In this document: positions 18,628 to 27,827 of the stretch, one piece after another
Numbering within the stretch: position 1 is the first letter of the stretch
Layout of the letters: every line of letters begins with the position of its first letter
NCBI RefSeq assembly: GCF_000015725.1
Contig: NC_008825.1
Location: 1,178,001-1,242,000, forward strand
DNA length: 64,000 nucleotides
Reading direction: 5' to 3'
From: Methylibium petroleiphilum PM1
GTDB lineage: Bacteria > Pseudomonadota > Gammaproteobacteria > Burkholderiales > Burkholderiaceae_C
Translations under genes and position numbers: made by a program
Notes under the pieces: generated by a model
The model's database searches: none
What the model saw: the letters and a program-made list of their open reading frames with translations, nothing else
Told to the model about the DNA's origin: nothing

Positions 18628-20961
18628 ATGAGTTTTCCGCTGGGTTCCCTGAGCAAGGACGCCGTGCCGCGTGACGGCGTCGCCGAATTTTCCGCGCCAC
18701 GCTGGCGACTGCAGTTCGCCGTCGTCTTCGGTGGCGTGCTGTGGCTGCTGGCCCTGCTGGCGCTGGCAACGCACAGCGGCAACGACCCGGCTTGGTCCAC
18801 CTCCGGCATGGCCGACGAGATGCACAACCGGGCCGGCGTGCTCGGCGCCTGGTTTGCCGACATCGCCTTCTTCTTGTTCGGCTATTCGGTCTGGTGGGCG
18901 CTGCTGATCGCCGGGCGCGCCTGGCTCAGCGCACTCGCCCGGCTGCTGCGGGCCGAGGACACGCCTGCGCGCAGCGATGTCGTGGCGGCACGGCCGGCCT
19001 GGCTGTTCTGGCTCGGGCTGGTGCTGGTGCTGGCGGCCAGCTGCTCCCTGGAGTGGACCCGCCTGTACCAGTGGGAATCGCGCCTGCCGGGCGGACACGG
19101 CGGTGGCGTCTTGGGCTATGCGCTCGGCGGCCTCAGCATGAAGGCCATCGGCTTCACCGGCTCCGGCGTGTTCTGGATCGCCGCGCTCGTGCTCGGTCTG
19201 CCTCTGGCGCTGCGCTTCTCGTGGTCGGCCGTGGCCGAGCAGCTCGGCTCGGTGCTGGAAGGGCTGCGCGAGAAGCGCCAGGAGCGCATCGAGCGTGCCG
19301 AGGACATCCGCCTCGGCGAGCAGGCGATGCGCGAGCGCGAGCATGTCGTCGAGATCGAGCGCGAGCAGCTCGACGATCACGCGCCGCTGCTGATCGAGCC
19401 CACTGTGATCGAGCTGCCCAGGAGCGAGCGCGTCGCCAAGGAGAAGCAAAAGCCGCTGTTCACCGAGCTGGCCGACACCAAGCTGCCGCAGGTGGACCTG
19501 CTCGACGCGGTGCCCGGCCGCATGGAAACCATGACGCCCGAGTCGCTCGAGATGACTTCGCGGTTGATCGAGAAGAAGCTCAAGGATTTCGGCGTTGAGG
19601 TGCGCGTTGTAGCCGCGTCGCCGGGCCCGGTGATCACCCGCTACGAGATCGAGCCGGCCACCGGCGTGAAGGGTTCGCAGATCGTCAACCTGGCCAAGGA
19701 CCTGGCCCGCTCGCTCAGCCTCGTGAGCATCCGCGTCGTCGAGACCATCCCCGGCAAGAACTACATGGCGCTCGAGCTGCCGAACGCCAAGCGCCAGACC
19801 ATCCGGCTGTCCGAGATCCTCGGTTCGCAGGCCTACAACGACGCGAGTTCGATGCTCACCATGGGCATGGGCAAGGACATCGTCGGTGGGCCGGTCGTGG
19901 CCGACCTCGCGAAGATGCCGCACGTGCTGGTGGCCGGTACCACCGGCTCGGGCAAGTCGGTCGGCATCAACGCGATGATCCTGAGCCTGCTCTACAAGGC
20001 TGAGGCGCGCGACGTGCGGCTGATCATGATCGATCCGAAGATGCTCGAGATGAGCGTCTACGAAGGGATCCCGCACCTGCTGTGCCCGGTGGTCACCGAC
20101 ATGAAGCAGGCTGCCAACGCGCTGAACTGGGGCGTGGGCGAGATGGAGCGCCGCTACAAGCTGATGAGCAAGCTCGGCGTGCGCAATCTCGCCGGCTACA
20201 ACAAGAAGATCGACGAGGCCTCGACCAAGGGAGAGAAGCTACCCAACCCCTTCAGCCTCACGCCGGAGGCGCCCGAGCCGCTGGAGCGCCTGCCGCACGT
20301 CGTGATTGTGATCGACGAGTTGGCCGACCTGATGATGGTGATCGGCAAGAAGATCGAGGAACTGATCGCCCGCCTGGCACAGAAGGCGCGCGCCGCCGGC
20401 ATCCACCTGATTCTGGCCACGCAGCGGCCCAGCGTCGACGTGATCACCGGGCTGATCAAGGCGAACATCCCGACCCGCATCGCCTTCCAGGTGAGCAGCA
20501 AGATCGATTCGCGCACCATCCTCGACCAGATGGGCGCCGAGGCGCTGCTCGGCATGGGCGACATGCTCTACATGCCCTCGGGCACCGGCCTGCCGATCCG
20601 CGTGCACGGCGCCTTCGTCAGCGACGAGGAAGTGCACCGCGTGGCCGACTACCTGCGCAGTCAGGGCCAGCCGAACTACATCGAGGGCATCCTCGAGGGC
20701 GGCACGCTCGATGACGAGTCGGGTGCGGGCGGCGAGGGCGGCGGCACGTCGGACGGAGAGGCCGACCCGATGTACGACCAGGCCGTGGGCATCGTGCTGC
20801 AGCACAAGCGGGCCTCGATCTCGCTGGTGCAGCGCCACCTGCGCATCGGCTACAACCGTGCGGCGCGCCTGCTGGAACAAATGGAGAAATCCGGACTCGT
20901 ATCCAGCATGGCCACCAATGGAAATCGCGACCTGCTCGTGCCGGTGCGGAACGCCGAATGA
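18628..20961 (+). CDS. ftsK: DNA translocase FtsK
   Basis: A 777-residue protein with four N-terminal membrane segments (to about residue 195), a short charged linker, and a motor: [19 protein letters not shown] (Walker A), [13 protein letters not shown] (Walker B), [13 protein letters not shown]. The C-terminal gamma winged helix ([21 protein letters not shown]...[13 protein letters not shown]) would read KOPS sites and activate XerCD. The linker is very short compared with E. coli FtsK. CACAAT lies 7 bases before the ATG with no ribosome site. It overlaps lolA by four bases (ATGA), a conserved coupling. Confidence 0.96.
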   Translation: MSFPLGSLSKDAVPRDGVAEFSAPRWRLQFAVVFGGVLWLLALLALATHSGNDPAWSTSGMADEMHNRAGVLGAWFADIAFFLFGYSVWWALLIAGRAWLSALARLLRAEDTPARSDVVAARPAWLFWLGLVLVLAASCSLEWTRLYQWESRLPGGHGGGVLGYALGGLSMKAIGFTGSGVFWIAALVLGLPLALRFSWSAVAEQLGSVLEGLREKRQERIERAEDIRLGEQAMREREHVVEIEREQLDDHAPLLIEPTVIELPRSERVAKEKQKPLFTELADTKLPQVDLLDAVPGRMETMTPESLEMTSRLIEKKLKDFGVEVRVVAASPGPVITRYEIEPATGVKGSQIVNLAKDLARSLSLVSIRVVETIPGKNYMALELPNAKRQTIRLSEILGSQAYNDASSMLTMGMGKDIVGGPVVADLAKMPHVLVAGTTGSGKSVGINAMILSLLYKAEARDVRLIMIDPKMLEMSVYEGIPHLLCPVVTDMKQAANALNWGVGEMERRYKLMSKLGVRNLAGYNKKIDEASTKGEKLPNPFSLTPEAPEPLERLPHVVIVIDELADLMMVIGKKIEELIARLAQKARAAGIHLILATQRPSVDVITGLIKANIPTRIAFQVSSKIDSRTILDQMGAEALLGMGDMLYMPSGTGLPIRVHGAFVSDEEVHRVADYLRSQGQPNYIEGILEGGTLDDESGAGGEGGGTSDGEADPMYDQAVGIVLQHKRASISLVQRHLRIGYNRAARLLEQMEKSGLVSSMATNGNRDLLVPVRNAE

Positions 20962-21569
20962 GGCGGGGTCGTGTCTGGCTGGCGGCGCTGTGCCTCGCCG
21001 CAGGCGCAGCGCACGCGGATGCGATCGACACGCTCAAGGGATTCGTTGCCGAGGTGAAGACAGGGCGCGCGGCCTTCACGCAGACGGTCACCTCGCCCGA
21101 TGGCGCGAAGAAGAAGTCTTCGAGCGGCAGCTTCGAGTTTTCCCGGCCCAACCGATTCCGCTTTGCCTACACCAAGCCGTACGAGCAGCTGATCGTCTCG
21201 GACGGCCAGAAGGTCTGGCTGCACGATCCCGACCTGAACCAGGTCACGGTGCGGCCCGTTGGCCAGGCGCTCGGCGCCACGCCGGCCGCCCTGCTGGCCG
21301 GTGCCTCCCTAGAGAAGGATTTCGAACTCAAGGCGCTGCCCGACGACGGGGGCCTGCAGTGGGCCCAGGCCCTGCCGCGGGTGAAGGAAGGGTCCTTCCA
21401 GTCGCTGAAGGTCGGGTTCCGCGGCAAGACGCTGGCCGCGGTCGAGATCGTCGATGCCTTTGGCCAGCGATCTCGGCTCGAGTTCAGCCAGTTCGAGGCT
21501 GACGCGAAGCTGCCTGCCGACCGGTTCGGCTTCACGCCGCCGGCCGGCGCCGACGTCATCGCGCAGTAG
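20958..21569 (+). CDS. lolA: Outer-membrane lipoprotein carrier protein LolA
   Basis: A 203-residue protein with a clear signal peptide ([20 protein letters not shown]), giving a periplasmic mature chain starting near Asp22. [37 protein letters not shown] and [15 protein letters not shown] match LolA. It carries lipoproteins from the LolCDE complex to LolB. Its start overlaps the ftsK stop. No lolB is in this window. Confidence 0.93.
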   Translation: MRRGRVWLAALCLAAGAAHADAIDTLKGFVAEVKTGRAAFTQTVTSPDGAKKKSSSGSFEFSRPNRFRFAYTKPYEQLIVSDGQKVWLHDPDLNQVTVRPVGQALGATPAALLAGASLEKDFELKALPDDGGLQWAQALPRVKEGSFQSLKVGFRGKTLAAVEIVDAFGQRSRLEFSQFEADAKLPADRFGFTPPAGADVIAQ

Positions 21570-21614
21570 CCGCGTACGCCGGGGCGCAGATCTCCCCGCT
21601 GCGACAATCGCGGC

Positions 21615-22946
21615 ATGGCGTCGCCCGCTTCCTTGCTTTCCTCGATCGATGCAGTCGCGTCCGACGACGCGCCGCTCGCCGAGCGCCTGCGGCCGGCCAC
21701 GCTCGACGAGGTGATCGGTCAGCGGCAGCTGCTCGGCGAGGGCAAGCCGTTGCAGGCCGCGTTCGCGTCGGGCCGGCCGCATTCCATGATCCTCTGGGGA
21801 CCGCCGGGGACCGGCAAGACCACGCTGGCGCGCCTGATGGCGCATGCCTTCGACGCCCAGTTCATCGCCATCTCGGCGGTGCTCGGTGGCGTGAAGGACA
21901 TCCGCGACGCGGTCGAGCAGGCCCAGGTGGCCCAGGGCATGGGCCGGCGCACCATCGTCTTCGTCGACGAGGTGCACCGTTTCAACAAGGCCCAGCAGGA
22001 CGCCTTCCTGCCGCACGTCGAGTCGGGCCTGTTCACCTTCATCGGCGCCACCACCGAGAACCCATCGTTCGAGGTCAATTCGGCGCTGCTGTCGCGCGCC
22101 ACGGTGCATGTGCTGCGTCCGCTCGACGACAGCGAACTGGCCGAACTGCTGGAGCGCGGCCGGGCGCTGCTGAATGGATCGCCGCTCAGCGACGCGGCGC
22201 GCACGCGGCTGATCGCCTACGCCGACGGCGACGCTCGTCGCCTGCTCAACACCTACGAGAACATCGCGCGCATGGCCGGTGCCGTGCTCGAGATCGATGA
22301 GGCTTTTCTCGAGCAGGCGCTCGGCGAGCAGCTGCGCCGCTACGACAAGGGCGGCGACCAGTTCTACGACAGCATCTCCGCGCTGCACAAGAGCGTGCGC
22401 GGTTCCGACCCCGACGCGTCTCTGTACTGGTTCGTGCGCATGATCGACGGCGGCGTCGATGCCCGCTACGTCGCGCGCCGCCTGGTGCGCATGGCCAGCG
22501 AGGACGTCGGCCTGGCCGACCCGCGTGCGCTGCGGCTCACCCTCGACGCAGCCGAAACCTATGAACGCCTCGGTTCTCCCGAAGGCGAGCTGGCGCTAGC
22601 CCAGGCCGTGGTCTACCTGGCCGTGGCGCCCAAGAGCAATGCGGTCTACACCGCCTACAAGGCGGTGCGCGCCTTCGTGAAGAGCGACGGCAGTCGCCCG
22701 GTGCCAATGCATCTGCGCAATGCGCCGACCGCACTGATGAAGCAGCTCGACCACGGCAAGGGATACCGCTACGCGCACGACGAGGAGGGCGGTTTCGCAG
22801 CGGGAGAACGCTACCTGCCCGACGGCGTGGACCAGCAGTTCTATGTACCGGTGCCGCGCGGGCTGGAGATCAAGATCGGAGAAAAGCTCTCCCAGCTGCG
22901 CGCCCTCAACGTCGCTGCCGACGAAAAAAAGCGCCGGAACTCCTGA
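21615..22946 (+). CDS. rarA: Replication-associated recombination protein A (RarA/MgsA AAA+ ATPase)
   Basis: A 443-residue protein. The clamp-loader-like AAA+ domain has GPPGTGKTTLARLM (Walker A), IVFVDEVHRFNKAQQD (Walker B) and a sensor region with GATTENPSFEVNSALLSR. The C-terminal tetramerisation domain has YDSISALHKSVRGSDPDASLYW and PKSNAVYTAYKA. RarA acts at stalled forks and interacts with SSB. GACAAT lies 6 bases before the ATG. The order ftsK-lolA-rarA is common in betaproteobacteria. Confidence 0.95.
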   Translation: MASPASLLSSIDAVASDDAPLAERLRPATLDEVIGQRQLLGEGKPLQAAFASGRPHSMILWGPPGTGKTTLARLMAHAFDAQFIAISAVLGGVKDIRDAVEQAQVAQGMGRRTIVFVDEVHRFNKAQQDAFLPHVESGLFTFIGATTENPSFEVNSALLSRATVHVLRPLDDSELAELLERGRALLNGSPLSDAARTRLIAYADGDARRLLNTYENIARMAGAVLEIDEAFLEQALGEQLRRYDKGGDQFYDSISALHKSVRGSDPDASLYWFVRMIDGGVDARYVARRLVRMASEDVGLADPRALRLTLDAAETYERLGSPEGELALAQAVVYLAVAPKSNAVYTAYKAVRAFVKSDGSRPVPMHLRNAPTALMKQLDHGKGYRYAHDEEGGFAAGERYLPDGVDQQFYVPVPRGLEIKIGEKLSQLRALNVAADEKKRRNS

Positions 22947-23013
22947 TCTGCGGCGTTTTGCCAGCGGGACTTCCCGCAGCGGAGCGCCCGATTTGGCTGT
23001 CTACAATCCGCCG

Positions 23014-23061
23014 CGTCCGATGACAGGACGATGAACAAAGCCCGCAGCTGGCGGGCTTTTT
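23014..23061 (+). terminator. Double hairpin ending in a Rho-independent terminator upstream of liv genes
   Basis: CGTCC at 23014-23018 pairs with GGACG at 23026-23030. A second stem AAGCCCGC (23038-23045) pairs with GCGGGCTT (23051-23058) and runs into five T residues. It lies about 90 bases after rarA and about 80 before livH. TACAAT at 23002-23007 just before it raises the chance of a tiny transcript or an attenuator; the simplest reading is the rarA terminator. Confidence 0.75.
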
Positions 23062-23143
23062 GCTAGACATCGCAAACGCGGCCTACCGGCCGCTCGGCGG
23101 TGCAGCGGTGCTGATCCACAGCGCCCTACAGGGAGACCTCACG

Positions 23144-24067
23144 ATGGACATCTTCATCCAGCAGATCATCAACGGCCTGGTGCTCGGGAGCATGTACGCT
23201 CTCGTCGCGCTGGGCTACACGATGGTCTACGGCATCATCAACCTGATCAACTTCGCCCATGGCGAGGTGCTGATGGTGGGCGCGCTCACCAGCTGGACGG
23301 TCGTCACGGTGCTGGCCGCCGCCGGCCTCCCGGGCTGGCTGCTGCTGCTGATCTCGCTGGTGGCGGCCATCATCGTGTGCTCCGCGCTCAACTTCGCGAT
23401 CGAGAAGATCGCCTACCGGCCGCTGCGCAACGCGCCGCGCCTGGCGCCTCTGATCACCGCCATGGGCATGAGCCTGCTGCTGCAGACGCTGGCGATGATC
23501 ATCTGGAAGCCCAACTACAAGCCCTATCCCATCCTGCTGCCCAGCGAACCGTTCAACGTGTTCGGTGCGGTGATCAACACCACGCAGATCCTGATCCTGG
23601 TCGTCACCGCGCTCACGCTGGCCGGCCTGATGTTCCTCGTCAACAAGACCAAGCTCGGCCGCGCGATGCGCGCCACCGCCGAGAACCCGCGCGTCGCCGG
23701 CCTGATGGGCGTGCGGCCCGACACGGTGATCTCGGCCACCTTCGTCATCGGCGCCGCGCTGGCCGCGCTGGCCGGCGTGATGTACGCAGCCAACTATGGC
23801 TCGGTGCAGCACACGATGGGTTTCCTGCCCGGCCTGAAGGCCTTCACGGCGGCGGTGTTCGGCGGCATCGGAAACCTGCCGGGTGCGATGGTCGGTGGCG
23901 TGCTGCTGGGCCTGATCGAGTCGATCGGCTCCGGCTACATCGGCCAGCTCACCGGCGGTGTGCTGGGCAGCCACTACCAGGACATCTTCGCCTTCATCGT
24001 GCTGATCCTCGTGCTGACGCTCAGGCCCCAGGGCCTGCTCGGCGAGCGCGTGGCGGACCGGGCCTGA
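23144..24067 (+). CDS. livH: Branched-chain amino-acid ABC transporter permease LivH
   Basis: A 307-residue inner-membrane permease, MDIFIQQIINGLVLGSMYAL, with about eight membrane segments. VALGYTMVYGIINLINFAHGEVLM and the EAA-like loop with GRAMRATAENPRVAGLMGV are LivH signatures. ACAGGGAGA precedes the ATG. It is the first gene of a four-gene liv cassette in which each gene follows within 10-15 bases. Substrates could be leucine/isoleucine/valine, other amides or aromatic acids; the binding protein that would decide is absent. Confidence 0.93.
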   Translation: MDIFIQQIINGLVLGSMYALVALGYTMVYGIINLINFAHGEVLMVGALTSWTVVTVLAAAGLPGWLLLLISLVAAIIVCSALNFAIEKIAYRPLRNAPRLAPLITAMGMSLLLQTLAMIIWKPNYKPYPILLPSEPFNVFGAVINTTQILILVVTALTLAGLMFLVNKTKLGRAMRATAENPRVAGLMGVRPDTVISATFVIGAALAALAGVMYAANYGSVQHTMGFLPGLKAFTAAVFGGIGNLPGAMVGGVLLGLIESIGSGYIGQLTGGVLGSHYQDIFAFIVLILVLTLRPQGLLGERVADRA

Positions 24068-24081
24068 GCGGGGAGACGACC

Positions 24082-25188
24082 ATGATGAAGAACAAGCTCG
24101 TCGTCTTCCTCGTCGCCGGTGCGCTGCTGCTGCTGACGCCGCTGATCGCGCAGTATTTCGGCAACGCCTGGGTGCGCATCATCGACATCGCGTTGCTCTA
24201 CGTGCTGCTGGCGCTGGGGCTGAACATCGTTGTCGGCTATGCCGGCCTGCTCGACCTCGGCTACATCGCCTTCTACGCCGTCGGCGCCTACCTGTTCGGC
24301 CTGCTCGCCAGCCCGCACCTGGCAGACCACTTCGCGGCGGTGCGCGCGATGTTCCCCTACGGCATGCACACGCCGCTGTGGTTCGTGATTCCGCTCGCCC
24401 TGGCGGTGGCCGGCACGGCAGGCGTGATCCTCGGTGCACCGACGCTGAAGCTGCGCGGCGACTACCTCGCGATCGTCACGCTCGGTTTCGGCGAGATCAT
24501 TCGCGTGTTCCTGAACAACCTCGACGCGCCGGTCAACATCACCAACGGCCCGAAAGGCATCTCGCAGATCGATTCGATCAAGTTCTTCGGGCTCGACCTG
24601 GGGCGCACGCTGGACCTCGGCTTCATCTCGCTGCCCTCGGTCACGCTGTACTACTACCTGTTCCTCTCAATGGTGATCGTGAGCGTGATCATCTGCTACC
24701 GGCTGGAGCGCTCGCGCATCGGTCGGGCCTGGATGGCGATCCGGGAGGACGAGATCGCGGCCAAGGCCATGGGCATCAACACCCGCAACATGAAGCTGCT
24801 GGCCTTCGGCATGGGCGCCAGCTTCGGCGGCGTGGCCGGCTCCATGTTCGGGGCCTTCCAGGGCTTCATCTCGCCGGAGTCGTTCTCGCTGCAGGAGTCG
24901 ATCATGGTCGTGGCCATGGTGGTGCTGGGCGGCATCGGCCACATCCCCGGCGTGATCGTCGGCGCGCTGCTGCTGGCGGCGCTGCCCGAAGTGCTGCGCT
25001 ACGTGGCCGGGCCGCTGCAGGAGATGAGCGGCGGCCGGCTCGACTCGGCGATCCTGCGCCAGCTGCTGATCGCGCTGGCGATGATCGCCATCATGCTGGC
25101 GCGCCCGCGCGGCCTGTGGCCGTCGCCGGAGCACGGCAAGGCGGCGCCGCCGCCGAGCGGCGGTGTCCAACCCGTCCCCGCGAAGTGA
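24082..25188 (+). CDS. livM: Branched-chain amino-acid ABC transporter permease LivM
   Basis: A 368-residue permease, MMKNKLVVFLVAGALLLLTP. LNIVVGYAGLLDLGYIAFYAVGAY, LGAPTLKLRGDYLAIVTLGFGE and RIGRAWMAIREDEIAAKAMGIN mark LivM. The C-terminus carries a short proline-rich tail (GGVQPVPAK). GGGGAGA precedes the ATG, 14 bases after livH. Confidence 0.93.
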   Translation: MMKNKLVVFLVAGALLLLTPLIAQYFGNAWVRIIDIALLYVLLALGLNIVVGYAGLLDLGYIAFYAVGAYLFGLLASPHLADHFAAVRAMFPYGMHTPLWFVIPLALAVAGTAGVILGAPTLKLRGDYLAIVTLGFGEIIRVFLNNLDAPVNITNGPKGISQIDSIKFFGLDLGRTLDLGFISLPSVTLYYYLFLSMVIVSVIICYRLERSRIGRAWMAIREDEIAAKAMGINTRNMKLLAFGMGASFGGVAGSMFGAFQGFISPESFSLQESIMVVAMVVLGGIGHIPGVIVGALLLAALPEVLRYVAGPLQEMSGGRLDSAILRQLLIALAMIAIMLARPRGLWPSPEHGKAAPPPSGGVQPVPAK

Positions 25189-25198
25189 GGAGAACGAC

Positions 25199-25975
25199 AT
25201 GACGAACACCGTTCTCCGCGTAGCCAACGTGTCCAAGCGCTTCGGCGGCCTGCAGGCCCTGAGCGACGTGGGCATCACCATCGACCGCGGCCAGGTCTAT
25301 GGCCTGATCGGCCCCAACGGCGCCGGCAAGACCACCTTCTTCAACGTCATCACCGGCCTGTACACGCCGGACTCCGGCGTGTTCGAACTCGAGGGCAAGG
25401 CTTACAAGCCAAGCGCGGTGCACGAGGTCGCCAAGGCCGGCATCGCACGCACCTTCCAGAACATCCGGTTGTTCGCCGACATGACCGCGCTTGAGAACGT
25501 GATGGTCGGGCGCCACATCCGCACCAGGTCGGGGCTGATCGGCGCGGTGTTGCGCACGCCGGGCTTCAAGCACGAAGAAGCGGCCATCGCGAAGCGCGCC
25601 CAGGAACTGCTCGACTACGTGGGCATCGGCAAGTACGCCGAGTTCAAGGCGCGCACGCTGAGCTACGGGGACCAGCGTCGGCTGGAGATCGCCCGCGCGC
25701 TGGCCACCGAACCCAAGCTCATCGCGCTCGACGAGCCGGCCGCGGGAATGAACGCGACGGAGAAGGTGGTGCTGCGCGAGCTGATCGACCGCATCCGCAA
25801 GGACGGCCGCACCATCCTGCTGATCGAGCATGACGTGAAGCTGGTGATGGGGCTGTGCGATCGCGTGACGGTGCTCGATTACGGCAAGCAGATCGCCGAA
25901 GGCGCGCCGGCCGACGTGCAGCGCAACGAGAAGGTGATCGAGGCCTATCTGGGCGCCGGTCACAAGACCCATTGA
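25199..25975 (+). CDS. livG: Branched-chain amino-acid ABC transporter ATPase LivG
   Basis: A 258-residue ATPase, MTNTVLRVANVSKRFGGLQA. Walker A GPNGAGKTTFFN, signature LSYGDQRRLEIARAL, Walker B LIALDEPAAGMN and the H-loop IEHDVKLVMGLCDRV are all intact. The LivG-type NIRLFADMTALENVMVGRH lies between them. GAGGAG precedes the ATG. It pairs with LivF to energise LivHM. Confidence 0.95.
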   Translation: MTNTVLRVANVSKRFGGLQALSDVGITIDRGQVYGLIGPNGAGKTTFFNVITGLYTPDSGVFELEGKAYKPSAVHEVAKAGIARTFQNIRLFADMTALENVMVGRHIRTRSGLIGAVLRTPGFKHEEAAIAKRAQELLDYVGIGKYAEFKARTLSYGDQRRLEIARALATEPKLIALDEPAAGMNATEKVVLRELIDRIRKDGRTILLIEHDVKLVMGLCDRVTVLDYGKQIAEGAPADVQRNEKVIEAYLGAGHKTH

Positions 25976-25989
25976 GCGAGGAGCACACG

Positions 25990-26703
25990 ATGGCAGACAC
26001 TTTGCTCAAGGTCAGCGGACTCAAGGTCGCTTATGGCGGCATCCAGGCGGTGAAGGGCGTTTCGCTCGAGGTCAGGCAGGGTGAACTGGTGAGCCTGATC
26101 GGCGCCAATGGCGCCGGCAAGACCACCACGCTGAAGGCGATCACCGGCCTGCAGCCGGTGGGCAGCGGCGAGATCGAGTTCATGGGCCGCAACATCAAGG
26201 GCCAGGGTGCCTGGGACCTGGTGAAGCAGGGCCTGGTGATGGTGCCCGAGGGGCGCGGCACCTTCACCCGCATGACGATCACCGAGAACCTGCAGATGGG
26301 GGCGTTCACGCGCACCGACAAGGAGATCGACGCCGACCTCGAGAAGGTGTTCGGGATCTTTCCCCGCTTGCGCGAGCGCCGCAACCAATTGGCCGGCACG
26401 ATGAGCGGCGGCGAGCAGCAGATGCTGGCGATGGGCCGCGCGCTGATGGCGCGCCCGAAGGTGCTGCTGATGGACGAGCCCTCGATGGGCCTGTCGCCGA
26501 TCATGGTCGACAAGATCTTCGAGGTAGTCAACGATATTCACCAGCAAGGCACGACCGTGCTGCTGGTCGAGCAGAACGCCAGTCGGGCGCTGCAGCTCGC
26601 GACGCGTGGCTATGTGATGGAGTCGGGCGAGGTCACGATGAGCGGCGAGGCGAGCGCACTGCTCAACGACCCGAAGGTGAGGGCGGCCTACCTCGGGGAG
26701 TGA
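25990..26703 (+). CDS. livF: Branched-chain amino-acid ABC transporter ATPase LivF
   Basis: A 237-residue ATPase, MADTLLKVSGLKVAYGGIQA. Walker A IGANGAGKTTTLKA, the LivF-typical VPEGRGTFTRMTITENLQMG, signature TMSGGEQQMLAMGRAL and Walker B VLLMDEPSMGLSP are intact. GAGGAG lies before the ATG, 14 bases after livG. It ends the cassette; the next gene is convergent and no binding-protein gene follows. Confidence 0.95.
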   Translation: MADTLLKVSGLKVAYGGIQAVKGVSLEVRQGELVSLIGANGAGKTTTLKAITGLQPVGSGEIEFMGRNIKGQGAWDLVKQGLVMVPEGRGTFTRMTITENLQMGAFTRTDKEIDADLEKVFGIFPRLRERRNQLAGTMSGGEQQMLAMGRALMARPKVLLMDEPSMGLSPIMVDKIFEVVNDIHQQGTTVLLVEQNASRALQLATRGYVMESGEVTMSGEASALLNDPKVRAAYLGE

Positions 26704-26726
26704 GCCGCGCGGCCCGCGCGCGGCGC

Positions 26727-27752
26727 TCAGTGCTTGTCGGCCTCACTGGTGAACGAGTCGGCGTAGAACGCCTCTGCAGGCAGGCCGCACCGCGCGACGA
26801 AGTCACGCTGGGCGGCGTCGACCATCACTGGGGCCCCGCAAGCGTAGACCTCGTGGCCGCTCAGGTCGGGCAGGTCGGCCATCAACGCCTGGTGGACGAA
26901 GCCGGTGCGGCCCATCCAGGCATCCTCCGGGCGCGGCTCCGACAGCACCGGCACGTAGCGCAGGTTCGGCATGTCGGTGGCGGCCTGCAGCGCCCAGTCG
27001 TGCAGGTAGAGGTCGGCCTGGCTGCGGCAGCCCCAGTACAGCACCGTGTCGCGCGCAATGCCCTTGGACTGCATGTGCTCGATGATGGCCTTGATGGGCG
27101 CGAAACCTGTGCCCGAGGCGAGCAGCACGATCGGCCGGGACGATTCCTCGCGCAGGAAGAAGCTGCCGAACGGCCCTTCCATGCGCAGGATGTCTTTCTC
27201 CTTCATCGCACCGAACACGTGGTCGGTGAACTTGCCTCCCGGCATGTGGCGCAGGTGCAGTTCCAGCCCCTCGGCGGCTCGATGCGGTGCGTTGGCCATC
27301 GAGTAGCTGCGGCGCGCGCCGTCGCGCAGGATGAATTCGATGTACTGGCCGGCGTGGTACTTCAGCACGACATTGGCCGGCAACTGCAGCTTCAGGATCG
27401 CCACGTCGGGCGCGGCCTTGTTCAGCGAGCCGACGCGGCAGGGCATCTTCTGTACCGCAAACTCGCCGGCGCCAGCCACGGTGCGGGCCTCGATCAGCAG
27501 GTCGGTCTGCGGGGTGGCGCAGCAGGTCAGCACCCAGCCGGCTTCTTCTTCGGCCACGCTCAATGCCTTGAGCTGGTGGGCCCCGTGGATCACGCGCCCC
27601 TCCAGCAGCCGGCTCTTGCATGAGCCGCAGGCGCCGTCGCGGCAGCCGTAGGGCAGGCCCACGCCGGCACGGATGGCGGCCGGCAGCACCGCTTCGTCGC
27701 GGGCCACCTCGAAGTGGCGGCCACTGGGCTGCAACGTCACCTTGAAATTCAT
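26727..27752 (-). CDS. Plant-type 2Fe-2S ferredoxin-NAD(P)H flavin reductase (CDP-6-deoxyglucoseen-reductase-like)
   Basis: A 341-residue protein, MNFKVTLQPSGRHFEVARDE. The N-terminal ferredoxin domain holds the cluster cysteines in GCRDGACGSCKSRLLEG and VLTCC. An FAD domain follows (YIEFILRDGARRSYSMAN), then an NAD(P) domain (ASGTGFAPIKAIIEH, YACGAPVMVDAAQRDF). The layout is that of single-chain electron-transfer reductases of oxygenases and of AscD/E3-type reductases. No oxygenase or sugar-deoxygenation genes are near, so the electron acceptor is unknown. The gene is divergent from the SDR protein, with 75 bases between starts. Confidence 0.85.
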   Translation of the reverse strand: MNFKVTLQPSGRHFEVARDEAVLPAAIRAGVGLPYGCRDGACGSCKSRLLEGRVIHGAHQLKALSVAEEEAGWVLTCCATPQTDLLIEARTVAGAGEFAVQKMPCRVGSLNKAAPDVAILKLQLPANVVLKYHAGQYIEFILRDGARRSYSMANAPHRAAEGLELHLRHMPGGKFTDHVFGAMKEKDILRMEGPFGSFFLREESSRPIVLLASGTGFAPIKAIIEHMQSKGIARDTVLYWGCRSQADLYLHDWALQAATDMPNLRYVPVLSEPRPEDAWMGRTGFVHQALMADLPDLSGHEVYACGAPVMVDAAQRDFVARCGLPAEAFYADSFTSEADKH

Positions 27753-27827
27753 TTCGTTATCCTCGACCACGATTCGAACCAGCCAGGATTGTGCCCGCCG
27801 CTCCCGTCGGCCCACGACGCCCCCACC

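Noticed and set aside
27753-27827. GATTCGAACC in the gap between the flavin reductase and SDR genes as a possible tRNA T-arm
   Set aside because: The 75-base gap has no acceptor, D or anticodon stems; the match to a T-loop is by chance.
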